Below are positions 17,001-25,032 of a DNA stretch of 64,000 nucleotides, in pieces. Below the pieces are notes generated by a model. The model saw nothing but the letters and a program-made list of their open reading frames with translations, was not told the DNA's origin and made no database searches. Each line of letters starts with the position of its first letter. Position 1 is the first letter of the stretch. Origin of the DNA: Ruminiclostridium sp. (lineage in GTDB: Bacteria > Bacillota > Clostridia > Oscillospirales > Ruminococcaceae). Where the stretch lies: the NCBI GenBank assembly GCA_017935365.1, contig JAGBHT010000032.1:62001-126000 (forward strand). Direction: 5' to 3'. Position numbers and translations under genes: made by a program.

Positions 17001-17246
17001 TTACCAGAGCTTGTTTTCGTGCGGACATCGGCTGACAGCATAAGCAGCCCTCATCTCCACAAAACAACCGCACTTACTGCACATACCGTTTATAAGGCAG
17101 TCGCACTCCGTACATATTTCAAGACGTTTTTTGTACAGCGCTTCATCAGCTTTTTTCTCATCGGGAATAAGCTCTATATTCTCTTTGATATTCTGAAACG
17201 CCTCGGCACTCATACGGCTCAGCAGACATCTTTTGCAGACGTTCAT
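17001..17246 (-). CDS. DUF6171-like small cysteine-rich protein
   Basis: An 81-aa protein with a Cys pair at the N-terminus (CKRC) and a C-terminal cluster [18 protein letters not shown] followed by CPHE. This resembles DUF6171 proteins of gut Clostridia and suggests bound zinc or iron. The start ATG overlaps the stop of the GH51 gene (ATGA), so it is translationally coupled. The function is unknown. Confidence 0.7.
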   Translation of the reverse strand: MNVCKRCLLSRMSAEAFQNIKENIELIPDEKKADEALYKKRLEICTECDCLINGMCSKCGCFVEMRAAYAVSRCPHENKLW

Positions 17247-18718
17247 GCAAGGATTATCTCAGCTACACTGCAAGGCGGAAGTGTGAATGTTATTCCTCTG
17301 TCGCTCCTTGTAACCCCGTCAAATTCCGCAATAGTGACATTTTCGGGTTCGTCAAAGGTGTTGTGAGCATCAGCCTTGCCGCTCAGTATTCTTGCTCTTA
17401 CGGAATTGAACTCAAATCCGCATATATCCGCGTCGATCGTCCTGCTTTCGGACAGTGAGCAGTTTGAAACCGTTAAAGTCATTTCGTTGTCGCTGTTTAC
17501 AGATACGCTCTGCGAAATAACGGGAAGATCATATCCCTCCTGCTTTTCGTCTGCTATACTGCTGTAGCACAGCTCGCCGTCCTGGTGGTTCTTGTACAGA
17601 TCGAATACATGATATGTAGGTGTCAGTATCATTCGTTCGCCCTCGGTGAGAATAAGCGCCTGAAGCACATTCACCGCCTGCGCAAGATTAGCCATAGAGA
17701 TCCTGTCACAGTGGCTGTTGAATATGTTCAGATTGATCGATGCCACCATAGCGTCACGCATCGTATTCTGCTGATATAAGAAGCCGGGATTAGTGCCGTC
17801 CTCTACATTATACCACGTTCCCCACTCATCTACAACCAGTTTTATGTTATTTTCGGGATTATTTACGTTAAGAATATCACAGTGGCGCTTGACAAGAGTT
17901 TCCATATACCACGTCTTTTCGAGCGTTATGTAATATTCCTCGTCGGTAAATCCGGTAGCGTTGCCCTTATCCTCCCATTTTCCCTTAGGCACAGTATAGT
18001 AGTGCAGGCTCACCGCATTCGTATGCCACGGCGTGATATTCTCTGTTATAACCTTCGTCCAGTTATAATCATCCCCATTCGGTCCGCAGGCGACCTTGTA
18101 AAGCTGATTTGCCCCGTAGTTCCTGCAATACGTCTGATACTGCCTGTAAAGTGCGGAATACTGCTCCGGCGACATATTTCCTCCGCAGCCCCAGCTCTCG
18201 TTTCCGACTCCGAGATATTTCAGCTTCCACGGCTTTTCCCTGCCGTTCTTCTTTCTTAATTGCGTCATAGGCGAATCGTTGTCCGAGGTGATATATTCGA
18301 TCCACTCTGACAGTTCCTGCACCGTGCCCGATCCGAGATTACCCGACAGGTAAGGTTCACAGCCGACCATTTCGCAGAAGTTGAAGAACTCGTGCGTGCC
18401 GAAGCTGTTGTCCTCGGTCACTCCGCCCCAGTGGGTATTTATCATTTTCTTGCGTTGTGACTTGTCCCCGATGCCGTCTTTCCAGTGATACTCGTCCGCA
18501 AAGCATCCGCCCGGCCAGCGCAGGACAGGCATCTTAATATTCTTAAAAGCCTCGACTATATCGTTTCTGATACCGTTCGTGTTCGGAATACTGCTGTCCT
18601 CACCGACATATATACCATTGTATATACATCTGCCCAGATGCTCCGAAAAATGACCGTAGATCTCCGGGTTTATATGCCCCTTTCTGTCACTGCCGTTTAT
18701 GTACATTTTTGTGCTCAT
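17243..18718 (-). CDS. abfA: Alpha-L-arabinofuranosidase, GH51
   Basis: Removes L-arabinofuranose side chains from arabinan, arabinoxylan oligosaccharides or arabinogalactan by a retaining mechanism. The 491-aa protein has no signal peptide, so it acts inside the cell on imported oligosaccharides. Signature segments are the N-terminal [36 protein letters not shown], the acid/base Glu in [11 protein letters not shown] and the nucleophile Glu in VDEWGTWY. The C-terminus is the usual beta-sandwich. ATG 18718 is 7 nt after AAAGGA; the frame is open further upstream, but that is promoter sequence. It is first in an operon with three small downstream genes. Confidence 0.95.
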   Translation of the reverse strand: MSTKMYINGSDRKGHINPEIYGHFSEHLGRCIYNGIYVGEDSSIPNTNGIRNDIVEAFKNIKMPVLRWPGGCFADEYHWKDGIGDKSQRKKMINTHWGGVTEDNSFGTHEFFNFCEMVGCEPYLSGNLGSGTVQELSEWIEYITSDNDSPMTQLRKKNGREKPWKLKYLGVGNESWGCGGNMSPEQYSALYRQYQTYCRNYGANQLYKVACGPNGDDYNWTKVITENITPWHTNAVSLHYYTVPKGKWEDKGNATGFTDEEYYITLEKTWYMETLVKRHCDILNVNNPENNIKLVVDEWGTWYNVEDGTNPGFLYQQNTMRDAMVASINLNIFNSHCDRISMANLAQAVNVLQALILTEGERMILTPTYHVFDLYKNHQDGELCYSSIADEKQEGYDLPVISQSVSVNSDNEMTLTVSNCSLSESRTIDADICGFEFNSVRARILSGKADAHNTFDEPENVTIAEFDGVTRSDRGITFTLPPCSVAEIILA

Positions 18719-18782
18719 AGCTTTTTCCTTTCTTGATGTTTTATGCAAAGCCTGTTTACGACACATCTTGCCGTATGTACTG

Positions 18783-18811
18783 ATTTTAGCATAATAACGG
18801 CATTTAATCAA
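18783..18811 (-). promoter_or_regulatory. Promoter of the GH51 operon
   Basis: On the minus strand, TTGATT (18806-18811) and TAAAAT (18783-18788), 17-nt spacer. Confidence 0.6.
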
Positions 18812-18851
18812 TAACTTTTTGTGCAAATTCCCACAATTTAATATGTCATCT

Positions 18852-18883
18852 CGGTTGACAGAACAACCGTTAAGCTATATAAT
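18852..18883 (+). promoter_or_regulatory. Promoter of the HAD-rimM-trmD operon with overlapping inverted repeat
   Basis: Consensus TTGACA (18855-18860) and TATAAT (18878-18883) with a 17-nt spacer. A perfect inverted repeat CGGTTG-N6-CAACCG (18852-18869) covers the -35 box and could be an operator. Confidence 0.75.
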
Positions 18884-18917
18884 ATTATAGAAAACAGCAC
18901 AGAAAAAGAGGTATTTT

Positions 18918-19568
18918 ATGAGTTATAAAGCACTTATTTTCGACCTTGACGGCACACTTTTGAATACGATTGACGATCTTGGTGACAGCGCAAACCACAT
19001 TTTATGCAAACTCGGTTTCCCCACCCACACGATAGATGAATATAAATACTTTGTCGGAAACGGCATACCGAAGCTTATAGAGCGTTGTCTGCCGCCCGAT
19101 AAGCAGGAATATAAGGAGCAGGCGCTTTCCATGTTCATGGAATATTACGCTCTGCACAGCGAGGACAAGACCGCCGCCTATGACGGAATACTAGAGCTTC
19201 TCACCACCGCCCGTAAAAAAGGCTTGAAGCTCGGTGTCATCACCAACAAGGCGCACAATATAGCACAGCAGGTAGTTCCGCACTTCCTCGGTGACGGCGT
19301 GTTCGATTATATCCGAGGACTTGACGAGAAGATAAAAGCAAAGCCCTGTCCCGACGGTGCGCTTGATGTAGCCGAAAGGCTCGGTGTACAGCCCTCCGAG
19401 GTGCTTTACATAGGCGACAGCGGTGTTGATATGCAGACCGCCGTAAACGCAGGCTTTACTCCGTGCGGTGTGCTCTGGGGCTTCCGTACCGAAGACGAAC
19501 TTCGTGACAACGGTGCAAAGTATATTGCGCATGAACCTTCCGACATTCTTGAAATATTGAAGAAGTGA
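18918..19568 (+). CDS. HAD-superfamily phosphatase (phosphoglycolate phosphatase-like)
   Basis: A 216-aa haloacid dehalogenase-like hydrolase that uses an Asp nucleophile to dephosphorylate a small metabolite. Motif I is FDLDGTLLNT at residues 8-17, motif II VITNKAH, motif III Lys in KAKPCPDG and motif IV YIGDSGVDMQTA. The helical C1 cap (residues about 18-85) fits the Gph/PGMB group. AAAGAGG precedes the ATG at 18918. It is 7 nt from rimM and so is the first gene of a three-gene operon. The substrate cannot be read from the sequence. Confidence 0.9.
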   Translation: MSYKALIFDLDGTLLNTIDDLGDSANHILCKLGFPTHTIDEYKYFVGNGIPKLIERCLPPDKQEYKEQALSMFMEYYALHSEDKTAAYDGILELLTTARKKGLKLGVITNKAHNIAQQVVPHFLGDGVFDYIRGLDEKIKAKPCPDGALDVAERLGVQPSEVLYIGDSGVDMQTAVNAGFTPCGVLWGFRTEDELRDNGAKYIAHEPSDILEILKK

Positions 19569-19575
19569 GGACAAT

Positions 19576-20088
19576 ATGAGGAAAAAGTTTCTTGAAATAG
19601 GTAAGATAGTAGCAACGCAGGGGCTCGGCGGTGAAGTCAGAGTACAGTATTACTGCGACAGCGCAGATGTTATATGCAGTTTTGACCGACTGTTTTTAGG
19701 CAAGGACAAGCAGGAGCTTGAAGTCGAAAAGGCTCGTCCGCATAAAACTCTCGCCGTGCTTAAACTCGGCGGTATCGATAATGTTGACGAGGCTAAGACG
19801 ATAGTCGGAAAAATGCTTTATATGGACCGTGACGATGTGGAACTTCCCGAGGGTGTAAACTTCATACAGGACCTTATCGGGCTTGAAGTCCGTGACGCCG
19901 ATACGGGCAAGGTTTACGGCAAGGTAACGGATATATATCAGCACGGTGCGGCAGACGTTTACGAGCTTAAAACCCCTGATGGCAAGGAACTTATGTTCCC
20001 GGCAATTCCCGAAGTTCTTCTTGAAAAGAACATAGATGACGGCTACCTTGTTATAAGACCGCTTGACGGCTTGTTTGATGAAGAATAA
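19576..20088 (+). CDS. rimM: Ribosome maturation factor RimM
   Basis: Helps assemble the 30S head domain by binding ribosomal protein uS19. The N-terminal beta-barrel starts FLEIGKIVATQGLGGEVRV and the C-terminal PRC-barrel contains LIGLEVRDADTGKVYG and ELMFPAIPEVL. Length (170 aa) is typical. It is followed by trmD, the common rimM-trmD pairing. Confidence 0.97.
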   Translation: MRKKFLEIGKIVATQGLGGEVRVQYYCDSADVICSFDRLFLGKDKQELEVEKARPHKTLAVLKLGGIDNVDEAKTIVGKMLYMDRDDVELPEGVNFIQDLIGLEVRDADTGKVYGKVTDIYQHGAADVYELKTPDGKELMFPAIPEVLLEKNIDDGYLVIRPLDGLFDEE

Positions 20089-20112
20089 CCCCGACAGCAA
20101 AACGGAGAATTT

Positions 20113-21162
20113 ATGATAAGAATAGATATAGCTACCCTCTTCCCCGATATGTGCGAATCGTACTTATCCGAAAGCATAGTCGGCAGAGGTCGCAAAGCAG
20201 GTCATATAGACATACGTTGCCACAATATCCGTGACTATGCCGGAAACAAGCACAACCGTGTTGATGATAAGGCTTACGGCGGCGGCACAGGAATGGTAAT
20301 GCAGGCACAGCCTATTTACGACTGTATAACTGCAATAAAACAGGAGATCGGCACCTCCCCCAGAATAATCTATATGTCGCCACAGGGCAGAGTGTTGACG
20401 CAGGACATCGTAAAAGAGCTTGCCGGCGAGGATAGTTTAATTATTCTCTGCGGACATTACGAGGGTGTTGACCAGCGTGTGTTGGACGAGCTTGGTGCTG
20501 AAGAGATCTCGGTTGGCGATTATGTACTGACGGGCGGAGAACTCCCGGCGCTGATACTCTCCGATGCGATAGCAAGACTACAGGACGGAGTACTCCCCAA
20601 CAGCGATGCCTACAGCATAGAGAGCCATTACAACGGCTTGCTTGAACACCCACAGTACACACGTCCCGAAATATGGCACGACAGAGCCGTTCCGGGCGTT
20701 CTGCTGACAGGAGCGCACGACGCCGTAGCGAAATGGCAGGAAGAAACCGCCCTTGAAGTAACCCGCAGAAAGCGCCCTGATATGCTGTACGACCACCGCA
20801 CAGACGGCGAGCCTTACGCAAGATATATCCGTGTATTCGTGCCGCATAAAGAGCGTGAATATGATATAGTTGCTTTTATGAAGATGATATTCCACAGACG
20901 TATCCTTACAAACCGTGAGCAGAAGATTTTAAAGCGTATGATGCCCGTACTCGACTCCCTCCCCACTCCGCCCGAATACCCGGAGCAGTCACAAGACGTT
21001 ACGATATGGCTTAAAGCGAAAAACGCAGGGCATATTCTTGATATGTACGCTCCGCTTTTCGATATGCTGAGAGAACACGATATAGATTACCGTATAGAAT
21101 ACAGCGACACTCCGAGCGGTGTTCACGTAGCCGAAAACGATAATTTTACCGTATTCGCTTAA
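20113..21162 (+). CDS. trmD: tRNA (guanine37-N1)-methyltransferase TrmD with C-terminal extension
   Basis: Methylates G37 next to the anticodon using S-adenosylmethionine; it is a SPOUT trefoil-knot enzyme. Visible motifs are DIATLFPDM at the N-terminus, AYGGGTGMVMQ, the knot segments IILCGHYEGVDQRV and EEISVGDYVLTGGELPAL, and the C-terminal domain through TRRKRPDML near residue 218. Usual TrmD proteins end near residue 240. This one is 349 aa, with about 110 extra residues (VPHKEREYDIVAFMKM to FTVFA) of unknown function. Confidence 0.95.
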   Translation: MIRIDIATLFPDMCESYLSESIVGRGRKAGHIDIRCHNIRDYAGNKHNRVDDKAYGGGTGMVMQAQPIYDCITAIKQEIGTSPRIIYMSPQGRVLTQDIVKELAGEDSLIILCGHYEGVDQRVLDELGAEEISVGDYVLTGGELPALILSDAIARLQDGVLPNSDAYSIESHYNGLLEHPQYTRPEIWHDRAVPGVLLTGAHDAVAKWQEETALEVTRRKRPDMLYDHRTDGEPYARYIRVFVPHKEREYDIVAFMKMIFHRRILTNREQKILKRMMPVLDSLPTPPEYPEQSQDVTIWLKAKNAGHILDMYAPLFDMLREHDIDYRIEYSDTPSGVHVAENDNFTVFA

Positions 21163-21176
21163 AAGTGTATATAACA

Positions 21177-21210
21177 AATGCCGATGAAAACTCATCGGCA
21201 TTATTTTTAT
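21177..21210 (+). terminator. Terminator of the HAD-rimM-trmD operon
   Basis: Arms AATGCCGATGA/TCATCGGCATT (21177-21187, 21192-21202) followed by ATTTTTAT. Confidence 0.85.
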
Positions 21211-21235
21211 TCGATCCGTGCGAAGCACACCATAA

Positions 21236-21832
21236 TTATTCATTATTCATCGACCCAACAACTTCCCCTATCTCTTTCCAATCATGCACACGTCTGATAT
21301 TCCCGTGCTCCAGCCCCCTGTTGTATGGTGCGTCAAAAAGCAATACCTTAACGCCGTTATCCGCTAAGAACTTTGACACTTTCGGGTTATCGTCAATCAT
21401 AATGTCAATGCCGTATTTTTGGCAACCTCTCAGCTTATCGCCGTTTGAATCCCTTTCGGTGCAGAAATAAGTATCGTCAAAATTGTAGTTGTTTTTCTGT
21501 ATCCAGTCGGTATATAATTTTTTACTGAAAAGTCCGAGCGGGTTTTTGTATGCCGCAAACCGTCTTGCAGTGATCTGATACACCCCGTGACCGTTTTTCT
21601 TGAAGCTTTCTATCACGCTGAGCGAATTTTCCCGTGGGTGCGCGTTTTTACAGTACGAGAAGAAATAACGGACGCCGAACATAGCCTCGCTCAGTTTTGA
21701 ACAGCCGAAAACCTCGGTAGCCCTGTATCCGGACAGATCATCCGGCTCACGTTTAAACCACTTCTTGCCGTATTCGATTATAAATTTGGACAGGTCGGTG
21801 AGTACGCCGTCACAGTCAACGCCTATGTTCAT
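21236..21832 (-). CDS. 5'-nucleotidase/HAD-family phosphatase (NT5C-like)
   Basis: A 198-aa HAD-superfamily protein of the 5'(3')-deoxyribonucleotidase/YqfW type. Motif I is GVDCDGVLTD at residues 4-13, motif II is the Thr in YQITAR, and motif IV is IMIDDNPK. The sequence ALFDAPYNRG (read VLLFDAPYNRG) near the C-terminus is typical of the NT5C group. AAGGAG lies 5 nt before the ATG. It is a single leftward gene. Nucleotide dephosphorylation is likely; the exact substrate is unknown. Confidence 0.85.
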   Translation of the reverse strand: MNIGVDCDGVLTDLSKFIIEYGKKWFKREPDDLSGYRATEVFGCSKLSEAMFGVRYFFSYCKNAHPRENSLSVIESFKKNGHGVYQITARRFAAYKNPLGLFSKKLYTDWIQKNNYNFDDTYFCTERDSNGDKLRGCQKYGIDIMIDDNPKVSKFLADNGVKVLLFDAPYNRGLEHGNIRRVHDWKEIGEVVGSMNNE

Positions 21833-21945
21833 ACCGTTCTCCTTAAAGTTTGATGCATATTCATTATACTATCAAACAAGCTGATTGTCAATTTTTATAC
21901 GGCTGAATTACCGCACTCCCTGATAAAACAGCTCACAGCCGCAAC

Positions 21946-21979
21946 AAAAAAGGCGGTCACCGCAACTGCCATGACCGCC
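21946..21979 (-). terminator. Orphan leftward intrinsic terminator
   Basis: Arms GGCGGTCA/TGACCGCC (21952-21959, 21972-21979). On the minus strand the stem is followed by TTTTTTGTT. No leftward gene ends nearby except ricT at 24141, beyond the AT-rich island. Confidence 0.65.
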
Positions 21980-21994
21980 AATATTCCATTTATG

Positions 21995-22074
21995 CTTTGT
22001 GTAAATCCGCCGTTTTGCTACCATTTGTTAACCGCAAACGTTTTAAAAGGCGGAACTTGAAGCGGCGACTCGCC
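21995..22074. repeat. 80-bp repeat, copy A (left end of the island)
   Basis: Aligns without gaps along 80 bp with 24055-24134. Shared blocks include CTTTG(T/C)G(T/C)AA, CGCCGTT, ACCGCAAA, AAAGGCGGAA and AGCGGCGACTCGCC. Part of it (AAGGCGGAACTTGAAGCG) is repeated again just outside, at 22077-22094. The two copies bracket the AT-rich accessory genes. Confidence 0.7.
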
Positions 22075-22189
22075 ACAAGGCGGAACTTGAAGCGATACAT
22101 TGCTGTTCAGCCACAAATCTATCAATTTCCGGTAAAATTAAAATAAATTTAAATTAATCGAAAAAAGATTAACAAATATACTTGACAAA

Positions 22190-22417
22190 GTGGTACTGTT
22201 TTATCTTGGTTTTACACCGGTTTCAAATCGTGCCGTTGCAGAAACTGACAATATTCCATCATACCGCAGTGTAGAATGGCAGGCAAAAGCTCTTTGTGGT
22301 GAAGTCACAATTCCGTATGATGCTACAAAAGGCATGAAAGCAAAAGAAATCGTGACAAAATACCATGTAACAGAAGCTTCCGCTAAATATAGAATAAAAC
22401 AAGATAAGAAAAAATGA
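22190..22417 (+). pseudogene. Remnant of an ImmA/IrrE-family metallopeptidase
   Basis: The translated 75 aa matches only the C-terminal part of ImmA/IrrE peptidases of mobile elements: IPSYRSVEWQAKALCGEVTIPY (split here around W), then KAKEIVTKYHVTEASAKYRI. The HExxH zinc-protease part that should precede it is missing, and the nominal GTG at 22190 has no ribosome site. ImmA proteins normally cleave the ImmR-type repressor of integrative elements, so this looks like a leftover from a former mobile element. Confidence 0.65.
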
Positions 22418-22470
22418 TCATTCCTTAAGAGAGGTAAGGTGATTTCTATGGTTTATTTTCAGTGACAAAG

Positions 22471-22513
22471 AAAAAACGTATCAAAAGCCTTTGGTCACAG
22501 CTTTCGATACGTT
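22471..22513 (-). terminator. Hairpin with leftward T-tract
   Basis: Arms AACGTATCAAAAGC/GCTTTCGATACGTT (22475-22488, 22500-22513) with one mismatch. The minus strand ends in TTTTTTC. No leftward gene is nearby. The 130 bases from here to the next gene hold no clear feature. Confidence 0.4.
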
Positions 22514-22642
22514 CTTGGATAAGAATGTTAAAACAATCTTAGTAGTGTTTGATTATTATAACATAAATGTCCTTTCTTTGTCAATTCGCAAATTAGATAA
22601 AATCGAAAATGACAGGTGATTTTTCACCGGAAAGGAGACTTT

Positions 22643-23266
22643 ATGACAAGTCTTGATATGCGTAACAATACGCTTTTTATGAGAAATGAATTCAGCACTG
22701 CTGGAAAATGGCAGTTACCTATTATTCAAAAGCAGGCGATAAACACAAAAAATATTGCATTAATTGCTTGTTCTGATACTCGTTGCAACGATAACGAGTT
22801 AAACAGAGCAAAAGGCGTTCATTTTTTTGTTGACGACTATCGTTTTGAAGGTATCTATAAAAATCCCAAGCGTACACTTGAAAAATACTCGCAATATGCA
22901 TTTTTATTAACGCCAGATTTTTCAACATATTCTGACATGAGCTTTTGGCGTCAAATTGAAAGCGTTGCACACAGTCGTTGGGTAGGAGCGTATTGGCAAA
23001 GCAAGGGGCTTACGGTTATCCCTACAATCAGTTGGGGCGATGCAAGAAGCTTTAGTTTCCGCTTTGACGGCGTTGAACAGAATGCTGTTGTTGCTGTTGG
23101 TATGATAGGTTGTAAGAGTAACAAGCTTTCCTTTATGCGTGGGTATAATGCCATGCTTGAAAAGCTGTCCCCGTCGGCAATTATCTGCTTTGGCAAGCCC
23201 TTTGACGAAATGACAGGTAATATTATAGCTGTTGACTATCTTTCATCAAGAAAGGTGGTACGCTGA
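22643..23266 (+). CDS. DUF4417-family protein of mobile elements
   Basis: A 207-aa protein with the DUF4417 pattern: IALIACSDTRCND near the start, GVHFFVDDYRFEGIYKNP, then YAFLLTPDFSTYSDM, VIPTISWGDARSFSF and ICFGKPFDEM near the end. DUF4417 genes are common in phages and integrative elements of Bacillota and have no established function. AAAGGAG lies 5 nt before the ATG at 22643. It is the first of three tightly packed genes whose AT-rich composition differs from the surrounding chromosome. Confidence 0.8.
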   Translation: MTSLDMRNNTLFMRNEFSTAGKWQLPIIQKQAINTKNIALIACSDTRCNDNELNRAKGVHFFVDDYRFEGIYKNPKRTLEKYSQYAFLLTPDFSTYSDMSFWRQIESVAHSRWVGAYWQSKGLTVIPTISWGDARSFSFRFDGVEQNAVVAVGMIGCKSNKLSFMRGYNAMLEKLSPSAIICFGKPFDEMTGNIIAVDYLSSRKVVR

Positions 23267-23267
23267 T

Positions 23268-23660
23268 ATGGGTGGTAGAGTAACATTTGCAAGCGGTAAT
23301 CCTGTACCGTATACTTATGAAACAATCGGAAAAATAGACGATGTAAAAATATTGCATGGTATTGGAGATAAACATGATTTACCGGTGGAGGCTCATTCAA
23401 ACAATGCATATATCCAGTTATACCCCGATGGTAACTTCAAAATGCTTCGTCTGTTTGATAGTGAACATTATCTTGTTAAGGAAATAGGATATCATCCGGA
23501 GTCACAACTTGATAAAAGTCGCAAACCAATTCTTCATGTCCATGAATATCCCATTCACGATGACTTCAGAAAAAGAACTACCCGATTAATGACTGAAGAA
23601 GAATACGAAAAGTATAAAAAGTATTTTGGAGGTATTGATAGATGGAAGCCGGAAAAATAA
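23268..23660 (+). CDS. Unknown 130-aa accessory protein (HxHEY motif)
   Basis: Not assigned to a named family with confidence. The protein starts MGGRVTFASGNPVPYTYET and has ILHGIGDKHDLPVEAH, YIQLYPDGNFKMLRLFD, KEIGYHPE and ILHVHEYP. These well-spaced His, Asp and Glu residues look like an enzyme or nuclease core. It begins one base after the DUF4417 stop and overlaps the next gene by 19 bp. Similar segments occur in proteins encoded by mobile elements. A detached toxin domain paired with the following protein is possible but only inferred. Confidence 0.6.
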   Translation: MGGRVTFASGNPVPYTYETIGKIDDVKILHGIGDKHDLPVEAHSNNAYIQLYPDGNFKMLRLFDSEHYLVKEIGYHPESQLDKSRKPILHVHEYPIHDDFRKRTTRLMTEEEYEKYKKYFGGIDRWKPEK

Positions 23661-23935
23661 CCGAATTTATAGATAACCTTACAATACAAGATGAAATGGT
23701 GCGATACAAGGGTAATCTGTACTATTTTTACGGAATACGATTTGATGAAGAACGGCACTTATATTATACAAGTGTTGACAAATTCCGTAATAATATAAAC
23801 GAATTTGAAAGGGAAATTTATCGTTATGAAAGTACAGATATGTCAGACTGCCTTGACCATTTGCTTGAAGACAAATACTGGGATGGTAAATGTTTTTATG
23901 AGGTTGAAAAGTTTATGAAATGGGTTGACTGCTGA
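23642..23935 (+). CDS. Unknown 97-aa acidic protein, overlaps previous gene
   Basis: A small protein rich in acidic and aromatic residues (KGNLYYFYGIRFDEERHLYY across residues 23-42, DCLDHLLEDKYWDGKCFYEV later). Its ATG at 23642 lies inside the preceding gene, so the two are translationally coupled. The size, acidity and tight coupling resemble immunity proteins, but no family was recognised. It is the last gene of the island, followed by a hairpin at 24003-24031. Confidence 0.55.
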   Translation: MEAGKITEFIDNLTIQDEMVRYKGNLYYFYGIRFDEERHLYYTSVDKFRNNINEFEREIYRYESTDMSDCLDHLLEDKYWDGKCFYEVEKFMKWVDC

Positions 23936-24002
23936 AGCGACAAACCGTAACTAATTTAAAAGTTGAACACTAACTTTTGATTATCATTAAAATTTGTAAG
24001 AA

Positions 24003-24033
24003 GAAGACCGCCGTCCATTGACAGCGGTTTTCC
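24003..24033 (+). terminator. Terminator at the right end of the island operon
   Basis: Arms AGACCGCCGTC/GACAGCGGTTTT around CATT with one internal mismatch, followed by a short T-rich stretch. Confidence 0.55.
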
Positions 24034-24054
24034 TGCTAATTGAATAAAATACAT

Positions 24055-24134
24055 CTTTGCGCAACCCCGCCGTTCCTCTACCGTCCGCCGACCGCAAATA
24101 TTTCCAAAGGCGGAATTGTCAGCGGCGACTCGCC
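24055..24134. repeat. 80-bp repeat, copy B (right end of the island)
   Basis: Direct repeat of 21995-22074; it ends seven bases before the stop codon of ricT. Confidence 0.7.
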
Positions 24135-24140
24135 GCCCGC

Positions 24141-25007
24141 TTAGTCCTCAAGACCTTTGAGCGCCTGGAATTCTTCTTTCTTTATCCTTATCTTACCGTC
24201 CTTGAGAAGCTTTACATCTTCTCTCTTGAATGCCGTAGCGGCGGCGTCGGGATTCTTGTCAAGCTTTACCTTGAGTACACCAGTCAGCAGATTAGCGTCC
24301 TCAACAATACCTCTGCCCTCGGCGGTTTCAACAAGCGCACCGACCTTGGGGGTTATTGCAAGAAGCTCCTCATAGCAGTTCTGCTCGTACTTAAGACAGC
24401 ACATAAGTCGTCCGCAGGTGCCAGAAATTTTTGTCGGATTAAGTGACAGCGATTGCTCCTTTGCCATCTTTATCGATACCGGCTGGAACTCTCCGAGGAA
24501 AGTCTTACAGCAGAACGGCCTGCCGCAGATTCCCAGTCCGCCGAGCATCTTTGCCTCATCACGCACGCCTATCTGACGTAACTCTATTCTTGTGCGGTAA
24601 ACCGATGCCAGATCTTTTACAAGCTCTCTGAAGTCAACCCTGTTTTCGGCGGTAAAGTAGAACAGTATCTTGCTTCCGTCAAATGTGCAGTCAATATCGA
24701 TCGGTTTCATCTCAAGCTTGTGATCCGCTATCTTCTGAGTGAAGACCTTCATGATCTCCTGCTCTTTTTCACGGTTCTTCTTCTGCGTTTCCAGATCCTT
24801 TTCCGTTGCTATGCGGATTATGCTCTTGAGCGGCTGTACTACCTTGCCGTCCTCAACCTCGCGGTTTGCGATAACGACCTCGCCGCATTCAACACCTCTT
24901 GCAGTTTCTACAATAACGTGATTACCGCATTCTATTTTATTGCCGGCGGGAGAGAAGTAATATATCTTTCCGACATCTTTGAATCTGACGCCTATAATTT
25001 CTGTCAT
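24141..25007 (-). CDS. ricT: PSP1-domain protein RicT (YaaT)
   Basis: RicT is part of the RicA-RicF-RicT (Y-) complex, which in Bacillus binds iron-sulfur clusters and helps RNase Y process mRNA. The 288-aa protein has the PSP1 domain with the conserved Cys-rich core GGLGICGRPFCCKTFLGEF and, a little later, GTCGRLMCCLKYE, which are the expected cluster ligands. The N-terminus VRFKDVGKIYYFSPAG is typical. It lies 25 nt after holB, in the darA-holB-ricT order found in Bacillus (yaaQ-yaaR-holB-yaaT). The 80-bp repeat begins seven bases beyond its stop. Confidence 0.93.
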   Translation of the reverse strand: MTEIIGVRFKDVGKIYYFSPAGNKIECGNHVIVETARGVECGEVVIANREVEDGKVVQPLKSIIRIATEKDLETQKKNREKEQEIMKVFTQKIADHKLEMKPIDIDCTFDGSKILFYFTAENRVDFRELVKDLASVYRTRIELRQIGVRDEAKMLGGLGICGRPFCCKTFLGEFQPVSIKMAKEQSLSLNPTKISGTCGRLMCCLKYEQNCYEELLAITPKVGALVETAEGRGIVEDANLLTGVLKVKLDKNPDAAATAFKREDVKLLKDGKIRIKKEEFQALKGLED

Positions 25008-25032
25008 TTATATTCCTTTCATAACAGGTGGA

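Noticed and set aside
22182-22187. TTGACA considered as a promoter of the island genes
   Set aside because: No -10 box lies at a suitable distance, and the sequence runs into the ImmA-like frame.
21980-22189. Possible small RNA in the gap left of the island
   Set aside because: The region is explained by the 80-bp repeat and a partial extra copy; no promoter-hairpin-T-tract unit was found.
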